DNA from: Brevundimonas sp.
GTDB lineage: Bacteria; Pseudomonadota; Alphaproteobacteria; Caulobacterales; Caulobacteraceae
Reading direction: 5' to 3'
Length of the DNA stretch: 64,000 bases
Assembly (NCBI RefSeq): GCF_030656255.1
Contig: NZ_JAUSOE010000036.1
Span: 1 to 64,000 of the forward strand
Shown: piece after piece, positions 53,451 through 63,647 of the stretch
How the letters are laid out: the number at the start of each line of letters is the position of its first letter
Numbering within the stretch: position 1 is the first letter of the stretch
The notes under the pieces: generated by a model
Databases searched by the model: none
Told to the model about the DNA's origin: nothing
Seen by the model: only the letters and a program-made list of their open reading frames with translations
Position numbers and translations under genes: made by a program

Positions 53451-53918
53451 CTAGGCTAGGTCTTCGATCTCGGCCTCGGTCAGTTCGCCGGGGACGATGG
53501 TGACCGGCAGTTTGCGCCCGCCCAGCTGGGCGCCCTGTTTGATGATGGCGGAGACCAGCGGTCCGGGCCCTCGCGATCCGGTTCCGGCGGCCAGAACCAG
53601 GATCTTGATGTCCGGATCGTCGCTGACCGCCTTCTTGATCGCGCCTTGGGCCTCGCCCTTCTCGATCAGGAAGATCGGCGGGGCGCCGGACCGCTCCAGC
53701 GCCTCCTCCCCCAGCCGGTTCAGCAGGGCCTCGGCCTCTTCGCGCTGCTGTCGTTCGATCTCTTCGCGCACGCCCGACCAGTGGGCGTCGCTGTTGGACG
53801 GCAGGACCCGCAGCATGACCACCCGCCCCCCGGTTGAGCGGGCGCGGCGGCAGGCGAAGCGCAGCGCCGCCTCGAACTCGGGACTGTCGTCCACGACGAC
53901 CAGGAATTTTCTCGGCAT
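53451..53918 (-). CDS. Universal stress protein (UspA family)
   Basis: The 155-aa protein has a single Usp domain: FLVVVDDSPEFEAALRFACR at the start and the C-terminal LAAGTGSRGPGPLVSAIIKQ...GRKLPVTIVPG. The glycine-rich segment is a degenerate form of the ATP-binding G-2x-G-9x-G-S motif, so nucleotide binding is uncertain. It lies 54 bp after the start-distal end of the glutamate dehydrogenase gene on the same strand. Role in stress is inferred from family. Confidence 0.85.
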   Translation of the reverse strand: MPRKFLVVVDDSPEFEAALRFACRRARSTGGRVVMLRVLPSNSDAHWSGVREEIERQQREEAEALLNRLGEEALERSGAPPIFLIEKGEAQGAIKKAVSDDPDIKILVLAAGTGSRGPGPLVSAIIKQGAQLGGRKLPVTIVPGELTEAEIEDLA

Positions 53919-53972
53919 GCCGGCCTCCCCGCTCTTCTTATCGACCGAAGAGGCCGCGAGACGAGACCCCCG

Positions 53973-56900
53973 TCAAGCCTGCACCGCTGCGGACGCCAGG
54001 TCGCGGATCGCTGCATTGGCGATGGTCAGCTTGGCGAAGGTCCAGCCCGATCCCGACTGTTCGATCTCGTCCACCGAGGCGCGGACGCCTTCGACCACGG
54101 CCAGTTTCGAACCGATCCAGGCGTCCACGGCGGCCTCGGCCGCATCCTCGCTGACCCCGACGGCGGCGTCCGACGCTCGGGCCACGGCGCGGGTCAGGGT
54201 CGCCTGCTCGTTCATCAGGTCTTCGATCATGCGACGCACGGCCAGACGGTCGAAATGATCGACCGACGGGATCGACCCGGCGGCTGCGCGCAAACGGTCG
54301 AAGTCGAAGGCGGCGCCCACCTGGTGATACAGCCGCGCCATGGCCGCGACCGGCCAGCCGCTTTCCTGGGCCAGGTCGCCGATATCGGCGGCGGCCACCA
54401 GGGGCCGCATGATGGCGATGCGGCGGGTCAGGTCCTGCGGCGCGCCATGATGCGCGAAGATGGCGACTCGGTCATCCAGACGGTTCTGTTCGAAGCGCGA
54501 CAGAACCGGCGCGCCCTCGGCTTGAAGCGCGTCGGCGGTCGGACGATAGCGGTCGATCAAGGCCTGGACCGACGCCCCGGCCTTGGCGCGACGGGCCAGC
54601 CAGAAGGTCTGGCGACGCAGCACCACGGCGATCTCGCGATAGAGGGCGGTCTGGGCCTCGGCCGAGATCTTGAGGTCCAGCGCCGAGACCGCGTCCCAGG
54701 CCTCGTCCAGTCGGAACACGCGCCTGGCGGCCTCGAAGGCGATGATCAGAGCTGTGGTGTCGCACTCGGCCGAGCCGCGCAGCCGGTCCGGGAAGGTCGG
54801 GCCGCACATGTTGACGACCTCGTTGGCTATGACGGTGGCGATGATCTCGCGCCGCAGCCGGTGGCTCTTCATCTCCGGCTCGAACCGGGCCAGGGCCTCG
54901 GGGAAGTAGCGGACCAGGATCTGTTCGAAGAAGGGATCCTCCGGCGCCTGGGACGCGACGATCTCTTCCGACAGCTCCAGCTTGGCGTAGGCGGTCAGCA
55001 CCGCCAGCTCGGGTCGGGCCAGCGGGATTCCGGCGGCCATCATCTCCTTGACCCGGGCGTCGCCCGGCAGGCCCTCGACCTTGCGGTCCAGTTTGCCGCG
55101 CGCCGACAGGGCCAGCATGAACCGCTGCTGGGCGTCCAGGGCCCCAGACCCTTCCGCCTGTTGCAGGGTCAGGGCCAGGGTCTGGTCATAGTTGTGCGCC
55201 AGCACCTTCAGTCCGACTTCATCGGTCATGGACGCCAGCAGCGGGGTCCGCTCTTCGACCGGCAGGACGCCGTTGGTCACGGCCGACCCGACCAGGATCT
55301 TGATATTGACCTCGTGGTCCGAGGTGTCGACCCCGGCGGAGTTGTCGATGGCGTCGGTGTTCATCCGCCCGCCGCCCTGGGCGAAGACGATACGCCCGGC
55401 CTGGGTGAAGCCCAGATTGGCCCCTTCCCCCACCACCTTGACCCGCAGCTCGTCGCCGTTGATCCGCAGGGCGTCCGTGCCCTTGTCGCCGACCTGAGCG
55501 TCGGTCTCGGCCGCCGATTTCACATAGGTGCCGATCCCGCCGAGATACAGCAGGTCCGCCGGCGCCTTCAGTATGGCGCGGATCAGGCTGACGGGATCCA
55601 GTTCGTCGTCGGCGATGTCCAGCGCCGCCTTGATTTCGGGCGTCAGCTGGATCGACTTGGCCGAACGCGAGAAGACGCCGCCGCCTTGGGAAATCAGACC
55701 CTTGTCATAGTCCTGCCAGGACGAGCGCGGCAGGTCGAACAGCCGTTTGCGCTCGATCCAGCTGGCGGCGGGGTCGGGCGTGGGGTCGATGAAGATGTCG
55801 CGGTGGTCGAAGGCGGCGATCAGCTTGGTGGCCTTGGATAGAAGCGCGCCATTGCCGAAGACGTCGCCCGACATGTCGCCGACGCCGACCATGGTGAAGG
55901 GCTCGGTCTGGATGTCCCAGACCTTGTCGCGGGGACCGATCTCGCGGAAGTGGCGCTTGACCGCCTCCCAGGCGCCGCGCGCGGTGATGCCCATGGCCTT
56001 GTGGTCGTAGCCGATCGATCCGCCGCTGGCGAAGGCGTCGCCCAGCCAGAAACCGTAGGCGGCCGAAACCCCGTTGGCGATGTCCGAGAAGGTCGCCGTG
56101 CCCTTGTCGGCGGCGACGACCAGATAGGGGTCGTCCTGCTCCCAGGCGACGACATGGGCCGGACGCGTCACAGACCCGTCGGCGGCGATATTGTCGGTGA
56201 TGTCCAGCAGGCCCGACAGGAAGGTGCGATAGGCGCGGATGGCCTCGCCCTGAATGGCCTCGCGGTCGGTCGTCCGGGGCAGTTGTTTGGGATAGAAGCC
56301 GCCCTTCGAGCCCACAGGCACGATGACAGCGTTCTTGACCTGCTGCGCCTTGACCAGGCCCAGCACCTCGGTGCGGAAGTCGTCGCGACGGTCGGACCAG
56401 CGCAGCCCGCCCCGCGCCACCGGCCCGAAGCGCAGGTGAACGCCTTCGACGTGCGGCGCCCAGACGAAAATCTCGCGATAGGGTTTGGGCAGCGGCAAAT
56501 CTTCAAGCTCGCGCGAGGCGATCTTGATCGAGATGTACGGCTTGGACAGGCCGTCGGCGTCCAGCTGGAAATAGTTGGTGCGTTTGATCGCCCCGATCAG
56601 CGCGGCCATCCGGCGCAGGGCCTTGTCGTGGTCCAGGCTCTTCACGTCCTGCAGCAGGGCCGTGATCTTGGCGTTCAGTTCGGCCACCGCGCCCTCACGC
56701 GCCTCGACCGCGCCGTCCGCCGGGTCGAACCGGACCTTGAACAGGGACAGTAGGGCGCGCGACAGGTCGGGATATTCGCGCAGGGCCTCCTCCTGCACCG
56801 CCTGGGACGGATCAAGGCCCGTCTGTTGGCGATAGCGGGCCAGGGTGCGGATCAGGGCGGCCTCGCGCCATTCCATGCCCAGTTCGACGACCAGACGGTT

Positions 56901-58844
56901 GAAACCGTCGCTCTCGGTGCGGCCGTTCCACACGGCGGCGAAGGCGCGCTCGAACGGCTCCTTCACATCCGCGAAGACCAGGGCCTCGCCACGCGGGTCT
57001 TCCATCAGGAACTCGTGGACGTGAATCTCTTCCTCGCCCAGCGGCCGGATCGGATAGCCGTATTCCTCCAAGGTCTTCAGACCCATGTCGGCCATGATCG
57101 GCAGGACGTCCGACAGGGGCACCGATGGGCCGCGGCGATAGAGTTTGAAACGGAACTGCAGACGGCTGTCGTCGGCGTTGCGGAAGGCGCGGACCGCCAC
57201 CGATTCTCCGGCTCCGACCTGTCCCGTCGCATTCAGCCGGTTCATCTCGCTCAGATCGACGGCGGCCTCGTCAGCGTCGTAGCGGTCACGGTAGGCGGCG
57301 CCGAAGGCGCGAGCCCAGCGCGTGCTCAGCGGCCCGACCTCGACATCCGCCACGTCGGCGCGGCGCAAGGCGGCTTCGAACCGTTCGACCCAGCCGCGCC
57401 CGGCTTCGGCCACGTCATGCTCAAGCTGGGCGGCGTCCGGGACCGGATGGTCGCCCGGCGTCACGCCGATGATGAAGTGAACCCGCACGAGGGGGGCGTC
57501 CGACAGCTGCGGATACCAAGCCGAGATCCGGCCGCCCCAGGCGCGGGCGACGATCTGGCCGATCCGCTCGCGCACCGAGGAATCGAATTTTTCACGCGGA
57601 ATGAAGCACAGAACCGAGACGAACCGGTCGAACGGATCCTGGCGGGTGAACAGGCGGATGCGCGGCCGGTCGTAGAGGTGGAGGATGCCCAGGGCGATGG
57701 AAAGAAGCTCGTCCTCACCGATCTGGAACAGTTCGTCGCGCGGATAATTTTCGAGAATATTGCGCAGCCGCTTCTCGTTGTGGCTGCCGGGCGCCTTGTC
57801 GGCACGGTTCAGGACATTGGCCACCTTGCGGCGGATCAGGGGGGTCTCCGTCGCCAACTGGTCATAGGCGTCCGAGGTGAACAGGCCGACGAACCGCGTC
57901 TCGCCCGTCGCCTTGCCGTCCGGCCCGTAACGCTTGACCCCGACGTAATCCATGTAGGCGCGGCGATGAACGCGGGACCGGGCGTTGGCCTTGGCGACGG
58001 TGACCGGTTCGCTCAGGTCGAGCTGCCGGCGCATCTGACGGGTCAGGACAGCCGGTTCGGACGCACGACGCAGAACGGTGCGGTCCGGATCGGCCAGGAT
58101 GCCCAGACCGGCGCTCGACTGGCTCAGCGGGGCCTCGGCCTCGTAGTCGCCGTCGGCGTTCAGGGGATAATTATAGTCGCGTGCGCCCAGGAAGACGAAA
58201 TGATCGCTCTTCAGCCATTTCAGGAAGGCGATGTTTTCGGCCAGAACCGCCGGATCGACGGTCGGCGGCGTCGCCTCCAGCCTTTGCATGGCCTGACGCA
58301 TCAGGCCGGTCATGGCCTCATGGTCGGCGACGGCGGCGTGGACGTCGGTCAAGCACTCGGCCAGGCCCTCGCCCAGGGCGTCACGGCGCTCCTGCGGGGC
58401 GCCGTCGATCACCAGCATGATCACCGACAGACGTCGATCGTCCAGCTCGACCACCGGATGGAACAGGGCCCGCACCGAGACCCCGGCCTCGGCCAGGGCG
58501 CCCATGACGCTGTCGACCAGGAAGGGCGCGTCCGTCTGGACGATGCGGACCAGGTCATAGTCCAGCGCCTGACCGTCGGCGCCGGCCAAGGGGCCGACAG
58601 TGATCAGGGGGGCGGAACCGGCCGGATAGTCCTTGGCCGCCCGCCACGAGGCGGCCAAGAGCGCGGCCAGATCCTCGCCGTCCAGCTCGGGCGTTTCGTC
58701 GGCGGCGTAATCCTCGTGCGCCTGAGCCAGGAAGGACTGCTCCGGCTTGCCGGGGCTGGTGCCGAGAATCCGCGCGAATGAGGTTTCCAGGGCGGCCGAA
58801 GAGATTGGCTGAACCGGGACGGGGCGCGGATCGAGGGCGGTCAT
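53973..58844 (-). CDS. NAD-specific glutamate dehydrogenase, 180-kDa class
   Basis: The 1623-aa protein is the large bacterial NAD-GDH (L-GDH180). The N-terminal 700 residues hold ACT-like regulatory segments (e.g. VRIVQTDAPFLVDSVMGALAEAGV). The catalytic part has GGLRWSDRRDDFRTEVLGLV, the substrate Lys region VIVPVGSKGGFYPKQ, and KVVGEGANLGFTQAGR in the NAD domain; a long C-terminal helical domain follows. It deaminates glutamate to 2-oxoglutarate, mainly in amino-acid catabolism. It stands alone, with large ORFs on the opposite strand that are shadows. Confidence 0.95.
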   Translation of the reverse strand: MTALDPRPVPVQPISSAALETSFARILGTSPGKPEQSFLAQAHEDYAADETPELDGEDLAALLAASWRAAKDYPAGSAPLITVGPLAGADGQALDYDLVRIVQTDAPFLVDSVMGALAEAGVSVRALFHPVVELDDRRLSVIMLVIDGAPQERRDALGEGLAECLTDVHAAVADHEAMTGLMRQAMQRLEATPPTVDPAVLAENIAFLKWLKSDHFVFLGARDYNYPLNADGDYEAEAPLSQSSAGLGILADPDRTVLRRASEPAVLTRQMRRQLDLSEPVTVAKANARSRVHRRAYMDYVGVKRYGPDGKATGETRFVGLFTSDAYDQLATETPLIRRKVANVLNRADKAPGSHNEKRLRNILENYPRDELFQIGEDELLSIALGILHLYDRPRIRLFTRQDPFDRFVSVLCFIPREKFDSSVRERIGQIVARAWGGRISAWYPQLSDAPLVRVHFIIGVTPGDHPVPDAAQLEHDVAEAGRGWVERFEAALRRADVADVEVGPLSTRWARAFGAAYRDRYDADEAAVDLSEMNRLNATGQVGAGESVAVRAFRNADDSRLQFRFKLYRRGPSVPLSDVLPIMADMGLKTLEEYGYPIRPLGEEEIHVHEFLMEDPRGEALVFADVKEPFERAFAAVWNGRTESDGFNRLVVELGMEWREAALIRTLARYRQQTGLDPSQAVQEEALREYPDLSRALLSLFKVRFDPADGAVEAREGAVAELNAKITALLQDVKSLDHDKALRRMAALIGAIKRTNYFQLDADGLSKPYISIKIASRELEDLPLPKPYREIFVWAPHVEGVHLRFGPVARGGLRWSDRRDDFRTEVLGLVKAQQVKNAVIVPVGSKGGFYPKQLPRTTDREAIQGEAIRAYRTFLSGLLDITDNIAADGSVTRPAHVVAWEQDDPYLVVAADKGTATFSDIANGVSAAYGFWLGDAFASGGSIGYDHKAMGITARGAWEAVKRHFREIGPRDKVWDIQTEPFTMVGVGDMSGDVFGNGALLSKATKLIAAFDHRDIFIDPTPDPAASWIERKRLFDLPRSSWQDYDKGLISQGGGVFSRSAKSIQLTPEIKAALDIADDELDPVSLIRAILKAPADLLYLGGIGTYVKSAAETDAQVGDKGTDALRINGDELRVKVVGEGANLGFTQAGRIVFAQGGGRMNTDAIDNSAGVDTSDHEVNIKILVGSAVTNGVLPVEERTPLLASMTDEVGLKVLAHNYDQTLALTLQQAEGSGALDAQQRFMLALSARGKLDRKVEGLPGDARVKEMMAAGIPLARPELAVLTAYAKLELSEEIVASQAPEDPFFEQILVRYFPEALARFEPEMKSHRLRREIIATVIANEVVNMCGPTFPDRLRGSAECDTTALIIAFEAARRVFRLDEAWDAVSALDLKISAEAQTALYREIAVVLRRQTFWLARRAKAGASVQALIDRYRPTADALQAEGAPVLSRFEQNRLDDRVAIFAHHGAPQDLTRRIAIMRPLVAAADIGDLAQESGWPVAAMARLYHQVGAAFDFDRLRAAAGSIPSVDHFDRLAVRRMIEDLMNEQATLTRAVARASDAAVGVSEDAAEAAVDAWIGSKLAVVEGVRASVDEIEQSGSGWTFAKLTIANAAIRDLASAAVQA

Positions 58845-59190
58845 GGACTACAGTCTCGGGCGACGCGGCCTTGGCCGCAAGGGCATGGCGCGACGAGGCG
58901 CCACAGCGTTGACTAGGCCAGGTCCGGTCGCGCGGGAAGCCCCTGACGATCGAAGATTCTCATGAACAGTGTTCAGGTTGGAAGACTTGTGCGGCGCCAC
59001 AAACGAGAAGGCCGCCGAGCGGGGGAACTCGGCGGCCTGCGCGAACGACGCTCGGGGAGGGGAATGTGCGTCGGTCGCTTCGCTGCGGTTCGGAGGGGGA
59101 TGTCCCGCAGCGTTGAAGATCAGATGGGAAGCCTTGTTTGAGGTTCAAGAGACCCAAACACAGCTTTCGATGTGGCGCGGCGCCGCAGGT
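58845..59190. other. 346-bp gap with a strong hairpin, no supported gene
   Basis: The gap lies between the start of the glutamate dehydrogenase gene and the end of the AI-2E-family gene, both on the - strand. ORFs of 60-90 aa are present on both strands, but none has a ribosome site or a recognisable product. The main structure is GGCCGCCGAG-N8-CTCGGCGGCC (59010-59037), a perfect 10-bp stem that could terminate the upstream - strand gene. The part before 58970 should hold the dehydrogenase promoter. Confidence 0.6.
59010..59037 (-). terminator. Strong hairpin downstream of AI-2E-family gene
   Basis: Perfect 10-bp stem, loop CGGGGGAA. On the - strand it is followed by TTCTCGTTT, a broken T-run, about 155 nt after the stop codon. 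Confidence 0.45.
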
Positions 59191-60321
59191 TCAGGCTCCG
59201 GCGTCCGCCGCTGCTTCCGTCTCGGTCTGGTCCGCCTTTTTTCGTTTTGACTTGCCCTCGTCGGCATAGGGTTCGCCGTCGCCCGACAGCAGGATGGCCA
59301 TCCATCGTGATCCCTGGAATTCGGCCAGAATCGCCATGGCCATGACGGCCAGAGGGGTGGATAGGAACATGCCGACCACGCCCCACAGCTTGCCCCAGAA
59401 GGCCAGGGACAACAGGACCACGACCGGGTCGATGTTCTGGTTGTCGCCCTGCATCCGCGGCTGGATCATATTGCCGACGATGAACAGTATGGCCTGAAGA
59501 CCGACCAGCAGGATCAGGGCCGGCCAGTAGCTGGGGAACTGCACCAAGGCGAACAGGGGCGGCGCCAAGCCGGCCACTGCGCCACCCAGAACCGGAATGA
59601 AGCCGACGATGAAGATGACGAAGGTCCAGAACTCGGCGTTCTGAAGCCCCACGGCGCGCATCAGGATCCAGGCCACGACGCAGATCATGGCGCCGGTGAC
59701 GGTCTGGACCCAGATATAGCCCTCGACCCCGCTGCGAACCCGGTTGAACACGGCCACCGCCTCGTCGCGCTGGCTCTTCTGCGGGAACATGGCCACGATC
59801 TTGCGCCGGAAACCGATCTGCGAGGCCAGCAGGAAGCCGAGATAGACCATGACGAAGAAAGCGCCGGACGCGATCCCCTGGGCCTGCATGGCGACCATGG
59901 TCACATAACCCCGGATGTCGACGCCGTTGATCAGGTCTTGCGCGGTGGGCGGCTGTTCCAGCCGCACCAGGCCGTAGACGTCGCGGATGATCTGATCGAT
60001 GCGCGGCCCGATGTTCTGGGATACGCCCGAGGCCTCGCCGAAGAAGCTGGCCGCCCCGTTCACGATGATCGCGATGGCGGCGAAGAAGGACAGAACCACC
60101 AGGATCAGGGCGGCGACGCCGGCCCAATGGTCGTTCAGCGGCGTCCGGTCGGCCACCGAACGCTTCACGCCGTCGATCATGATCAACAGGAAGACGGCCA
60201 TGGCCAGCGGAGTGAGGATGTCCCTCAGCCAATAGATCGCGGCGCCCGCAGCGACCGTGGCGATCAGGGCGGCGGCGTTCCGCGATACGGCCGAAGGCTG
60301 CATGGTGATAGGGCTTTTCAT
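59191..60321 (-). CDS. AI-2E family transporter
   Basis: The 376-aa product uses ATG 60321 with AAGGA upstream; the ORF-track start is 37 codons earlier. It has about seven or eight membrane helices in the family pattern: an N-terminal pair (AAALIATVAAGAAIYWLRDIL), a long soluble segment, and the late block VIFIVGFIPVLGGAVAGLAPPLFAL plus NMIQPRMQGDNQNIDPVVVLLSLAFWGKLWG. Family members export diverse small molecules or Na+; a role for AI-2 is not implied. The C-terminal tail is Lys/Glu-rich. Confidence 0.9.
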   Translation of the reverse strand: MKSPITMQPSAVSRNAAALIATVAAGAAIYWLRDILTPLAMAVFLLIMIDGVKRSVADRTPLNDHWAGVAALILVVLSFFAAIAIIVNGAASFFGEASGVSQNIGPRIDQIIRDVYGLVRLEQPPTAQDLINGVDIRGYVTMVAMQAQGIASGAFFVMVYLGFLLASQIGFRRKIVAMFPQKSQRDEAVAVFNRVRSGVEGYIWVQTVTGAMICVVAWILMRAVGLQNAEFWTFVIFIVGFIPVLGGAVAGLAPPLFALVQFPSYWPALILLVGLQAILFIVGNMIQPRMQGDNQNIDPVVVLLSLAFWGKLWGVVGMFLSTPLAVMAMAILAEFQGSRWMAILLSGDGEPYADEGKSKRKKADQTETEAAADAGA

Positions 60322-60430
60322 AGCGGTCCTTTTCGGCGGCGCGCCGAGCGGCGTCAACACGCACCAACAGCGGCGGTTCCGGCGCGACAGGCTCTGCGCT
60401 AGACCATTGCCAGTCCTCTGGAGACCTCTC

Positions 60431-61945
<1,515 letters not shown>

Positions 61946-61983
61946 GTCTTGCAACGGGGCGGGGTCGAGCGCATCTCCCGCCC

Positions 61984-62541
61984 ATGTTCATCCAGACCGA
62001 ACCCACGCCCAATCCCAATGTGCTGAAGTTCCTGCCCGGCCGCGAGGTTTCGCCCATCGCCGTGCTGGATTACCGCACCATCGACGAGGCGACCGCCTCG
62101 CCTCTGGCCGAGGCCCTGTTCGAACTCGAAGGCGTCGACGGCGTCTTCTTCGGCGTCGACTATGTGTCGGTGACCCGGCAGGAGCGCGGGCCGGACTGGT
62201 CGGAGATGAAGGCGCCGATCCTGGGCGTTATCATGGATCATTTCGTCTCGGGCCGGCCCTTGACCCTCGCGGGATCTGAAACCGAGACCCATGCCGAGGA
62301 CGACAGCGAGATCGTGGCCGAGATCAAGGCCCTGCTGGACAGCCGCATCCGCCCGGCCGTGGCCCAGGACGGGGGCGACATCCTGTTCGATTCCTTCGAT
62401 GAGGCGACCGGGGTGCTGAGCCTGCGCATGCGCGGCGCCTGTTCGGGCTGCCCTTCGTCTTCGGCCACCCTCAAGTCTGGCGTCGAACAGATGATGCGCC
62501 ATTATGTGCCAGAAGTGACGCGGGTCGAGCAGACCCTCTGA
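61984..62541 (+). CDS. NifU/Nfu-type Fe-S scaffold protein
   Basis: The 185-aa protein has an Nfu N-terminal domain (MFIQTEPTPNPNVLKFLPGREV ... FFGVDYVSVTR) and a C-terminal NifU domain with the cluster-binding CxxC (RGACSGCPSSSATLKSGVEQ). It hands [4Fe-4S] clusters to target enzymes. Length and order match mitochondrial/alphaproteobacterial NFU1. It probably follows the HerA-like gene on one transcript (38-bp gap). Confidence 0.93.
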   Translation: MFIQTEPTPNPNVLKFLPGREVSPIAVLDYRTIDEATASPLAEALFELEGVDGVFFGVDYVSVTRQERGPDWSEMKAPILGVIMDHFVSGRPLTLAGSETETHAEDDSEIVAEIKALLDSRIRPAVAQDGGDILFDSFDEATGVLSLRMRGACSGCPSSSATLKSGVEQMMRHYVPEVTRVEQTL

Positions 62542-62599
62542 CCGGCTGAGCGTTTTCGTTCTCGCCAGACGTGCGGCGGGGCGCCATCCTCGTCCTCCC

Positions 62600-63184
62600 A
62601 TGCCGCGTTTTGTCCCCGATCCCGAAGTTCTTCGCCTGGGTGACGCCCTGGCCGCTCTGCGCCGCCAACGCGGCCTGTCTCAGGCCGAGGCCGGGGCGCG
62701 GCTGGATATGACCAGTCAGGGCTGGGGCCTCTATGAATCCGGCCGCCGACCCGGCCTGTTCCGGCCCGATGTTCAGCGTCGCCTGACCGGGGCGCTGGAT
62801 TCGACGCCAGAGGCCCTGGCCTTGTTTGTCTCGGGCGCCCAGACGCCGCCCGTCGATCCGAGCGCGACCGGTCTGGAAAGCCGAGGGCGCGGCTTCGACG
62901 GCCCGCCGCCTGCTGACGTGAAACACCTGAGGGTCCGGGACGACGCCCTCTCGCCCTGGGCCGAACCGGGAGTCATCCTCGAATACCAACCGGATCTGTG
63001 GCCCAGGGGCGGCCAGGGTTGCATCATTGAGATGAAGGACGGCGACTTGCGCCCACGCCTCTTCGACCGGACCGAGGCCGACCGGCTCCATGTTCGGGGA
63101 GCGGGCGCGCTGGATCGGGCGGAGGTGATTGACCGCCAGTCTGTCGTCCGCATCTCGGCCGTGACCGCCCGCCGCGAATCATGA
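62600..63184 (+). CDS. XRE-type regulator with S24/LexA-like C-terminal domain lacking the catalytic Ser
   Basis: The 194-aa protein has an N-terminal helix-turn-helix (LGDALAALRRQRGLSQAEAGARLDMTSQGWGLYESGRRPG). The C-terminal half LRVRDDALSPWAEPGVILEYQ ... GGQGCIIEMKDGD aligns by eye with the GDSM-P...GD..lv region of S24 peptidases such as LexA and CI. The usual Ser of GDSM is Ala here (DDAL), so self-cleavage is not expected; the fold may serve for dimerisation or ligand sensing. Operator and target are unknown. It lies between nfu and another XRE gene. Confidence 0.75.
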   Translation: MPRFVPDPEVLRLGDALAALRRQRGLSQAEAGARLDMTSQGWGLYESGRRPGLFRPDVQRRLTGALDSTPEALALFVSGAQTPPVDPSATGLESRGRGFDGPPPADVKHLRVRDDALSPWAEPGVILEYQPDLWPRGGQGCIIEMKDGDLRPRLFDRTEADRLHVRGAGALDRAEVIDRQSVVRISAVTARRES

Positions 63185-63229
63185 AACGAAAAGGTTGCAT
63201 ACGCGGAAAGGTTGTGAGATCGTCCCGGC

Positions 63230-63637
63230 ATGGACAGGACGCCCGCCACAGCACGCAAGACGGCCCGCGCGCCGGAACCCTTGGACGCCGTCGTCGGCGC
63301 CCGGATCGCTTCACGGCGAACGGCCCTGGGTCTGTCGCAGACCGCCCTGGGCGCCCTGATCGGGGTCAGCTGCCAACAGGTGCAGAAGTACGAGGGCGGG
63401 CAGAACCGAATCTCGGCCTCGCGGCTGCACAATCTGGCCCTGGCCCTCGGTCTGCCCGTCGGGGCCTTCTTTCCCGAACCGGCGGACGGCGGGGAAATCC
63501 CCGAACTGTCCATGATGCGGACCATGGCCGCCACGCCCGAAGGCCGGGCGATGGCCGCCGGTTTTTCCCGCATCGAAGACCGGGCCGTGCGTCAGGCCCT
63601 GACGCGACTGGTGGAGGTTCTGTCTCGCGCGGCCTAG
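63230..63637 (+). CDS. XRE-family helix-turn-helix protein
   Basis: The 135-aa protein has one XRE domain (VVGARIASRRTALGLSQTALGALIGVSCQQVQKYEGGQNRISASRLHNLALALGLPVGAFF), the common alphaproteobacterial form with QQVQKYEGG-NRIS. The C-terminal tail (RAMAAGFSRIEDRAVRQALTRLVEVLSRAA) is helical. It is 10 bp upstream of tsaB, so the two may be cotranscribed. Target genes are unknown. Confidence 0.88.
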   Translation: MDRTPATARKTARAPEPLDAVVGARIASRRTALGLSQTALGALIGVSCQQVQKYEGGQNRISASRLHNLALALGLPVGAFFPEPADGGEIPELSMMRTMAATPEGRAMAAGFSRIEDRAVRQALTRLVEVLSRAA

Positions 63638-63647
63638 AAGGCGCGGC

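Noticed and set aside
54255-58781. 528-aa and 651-aa + strand ORFs
   Set aside because: Both lie opposite the well-supported glutamate dehydrogenase; composition is typical of antisense frames.
58960-59250. Small ORFs of 65 and 93 aa in the gap before the glutamate dehydrogenase gene
   Set aside because: They have no ribosome site or recognisable product and run through the strong hairpin; likely chance frames.
62914-62930. TGACGTGAAACACC as a parS
   Set aside because: It has only a right half-site (CGTGAAACA) and lies 17 kb from oriC on the other side.
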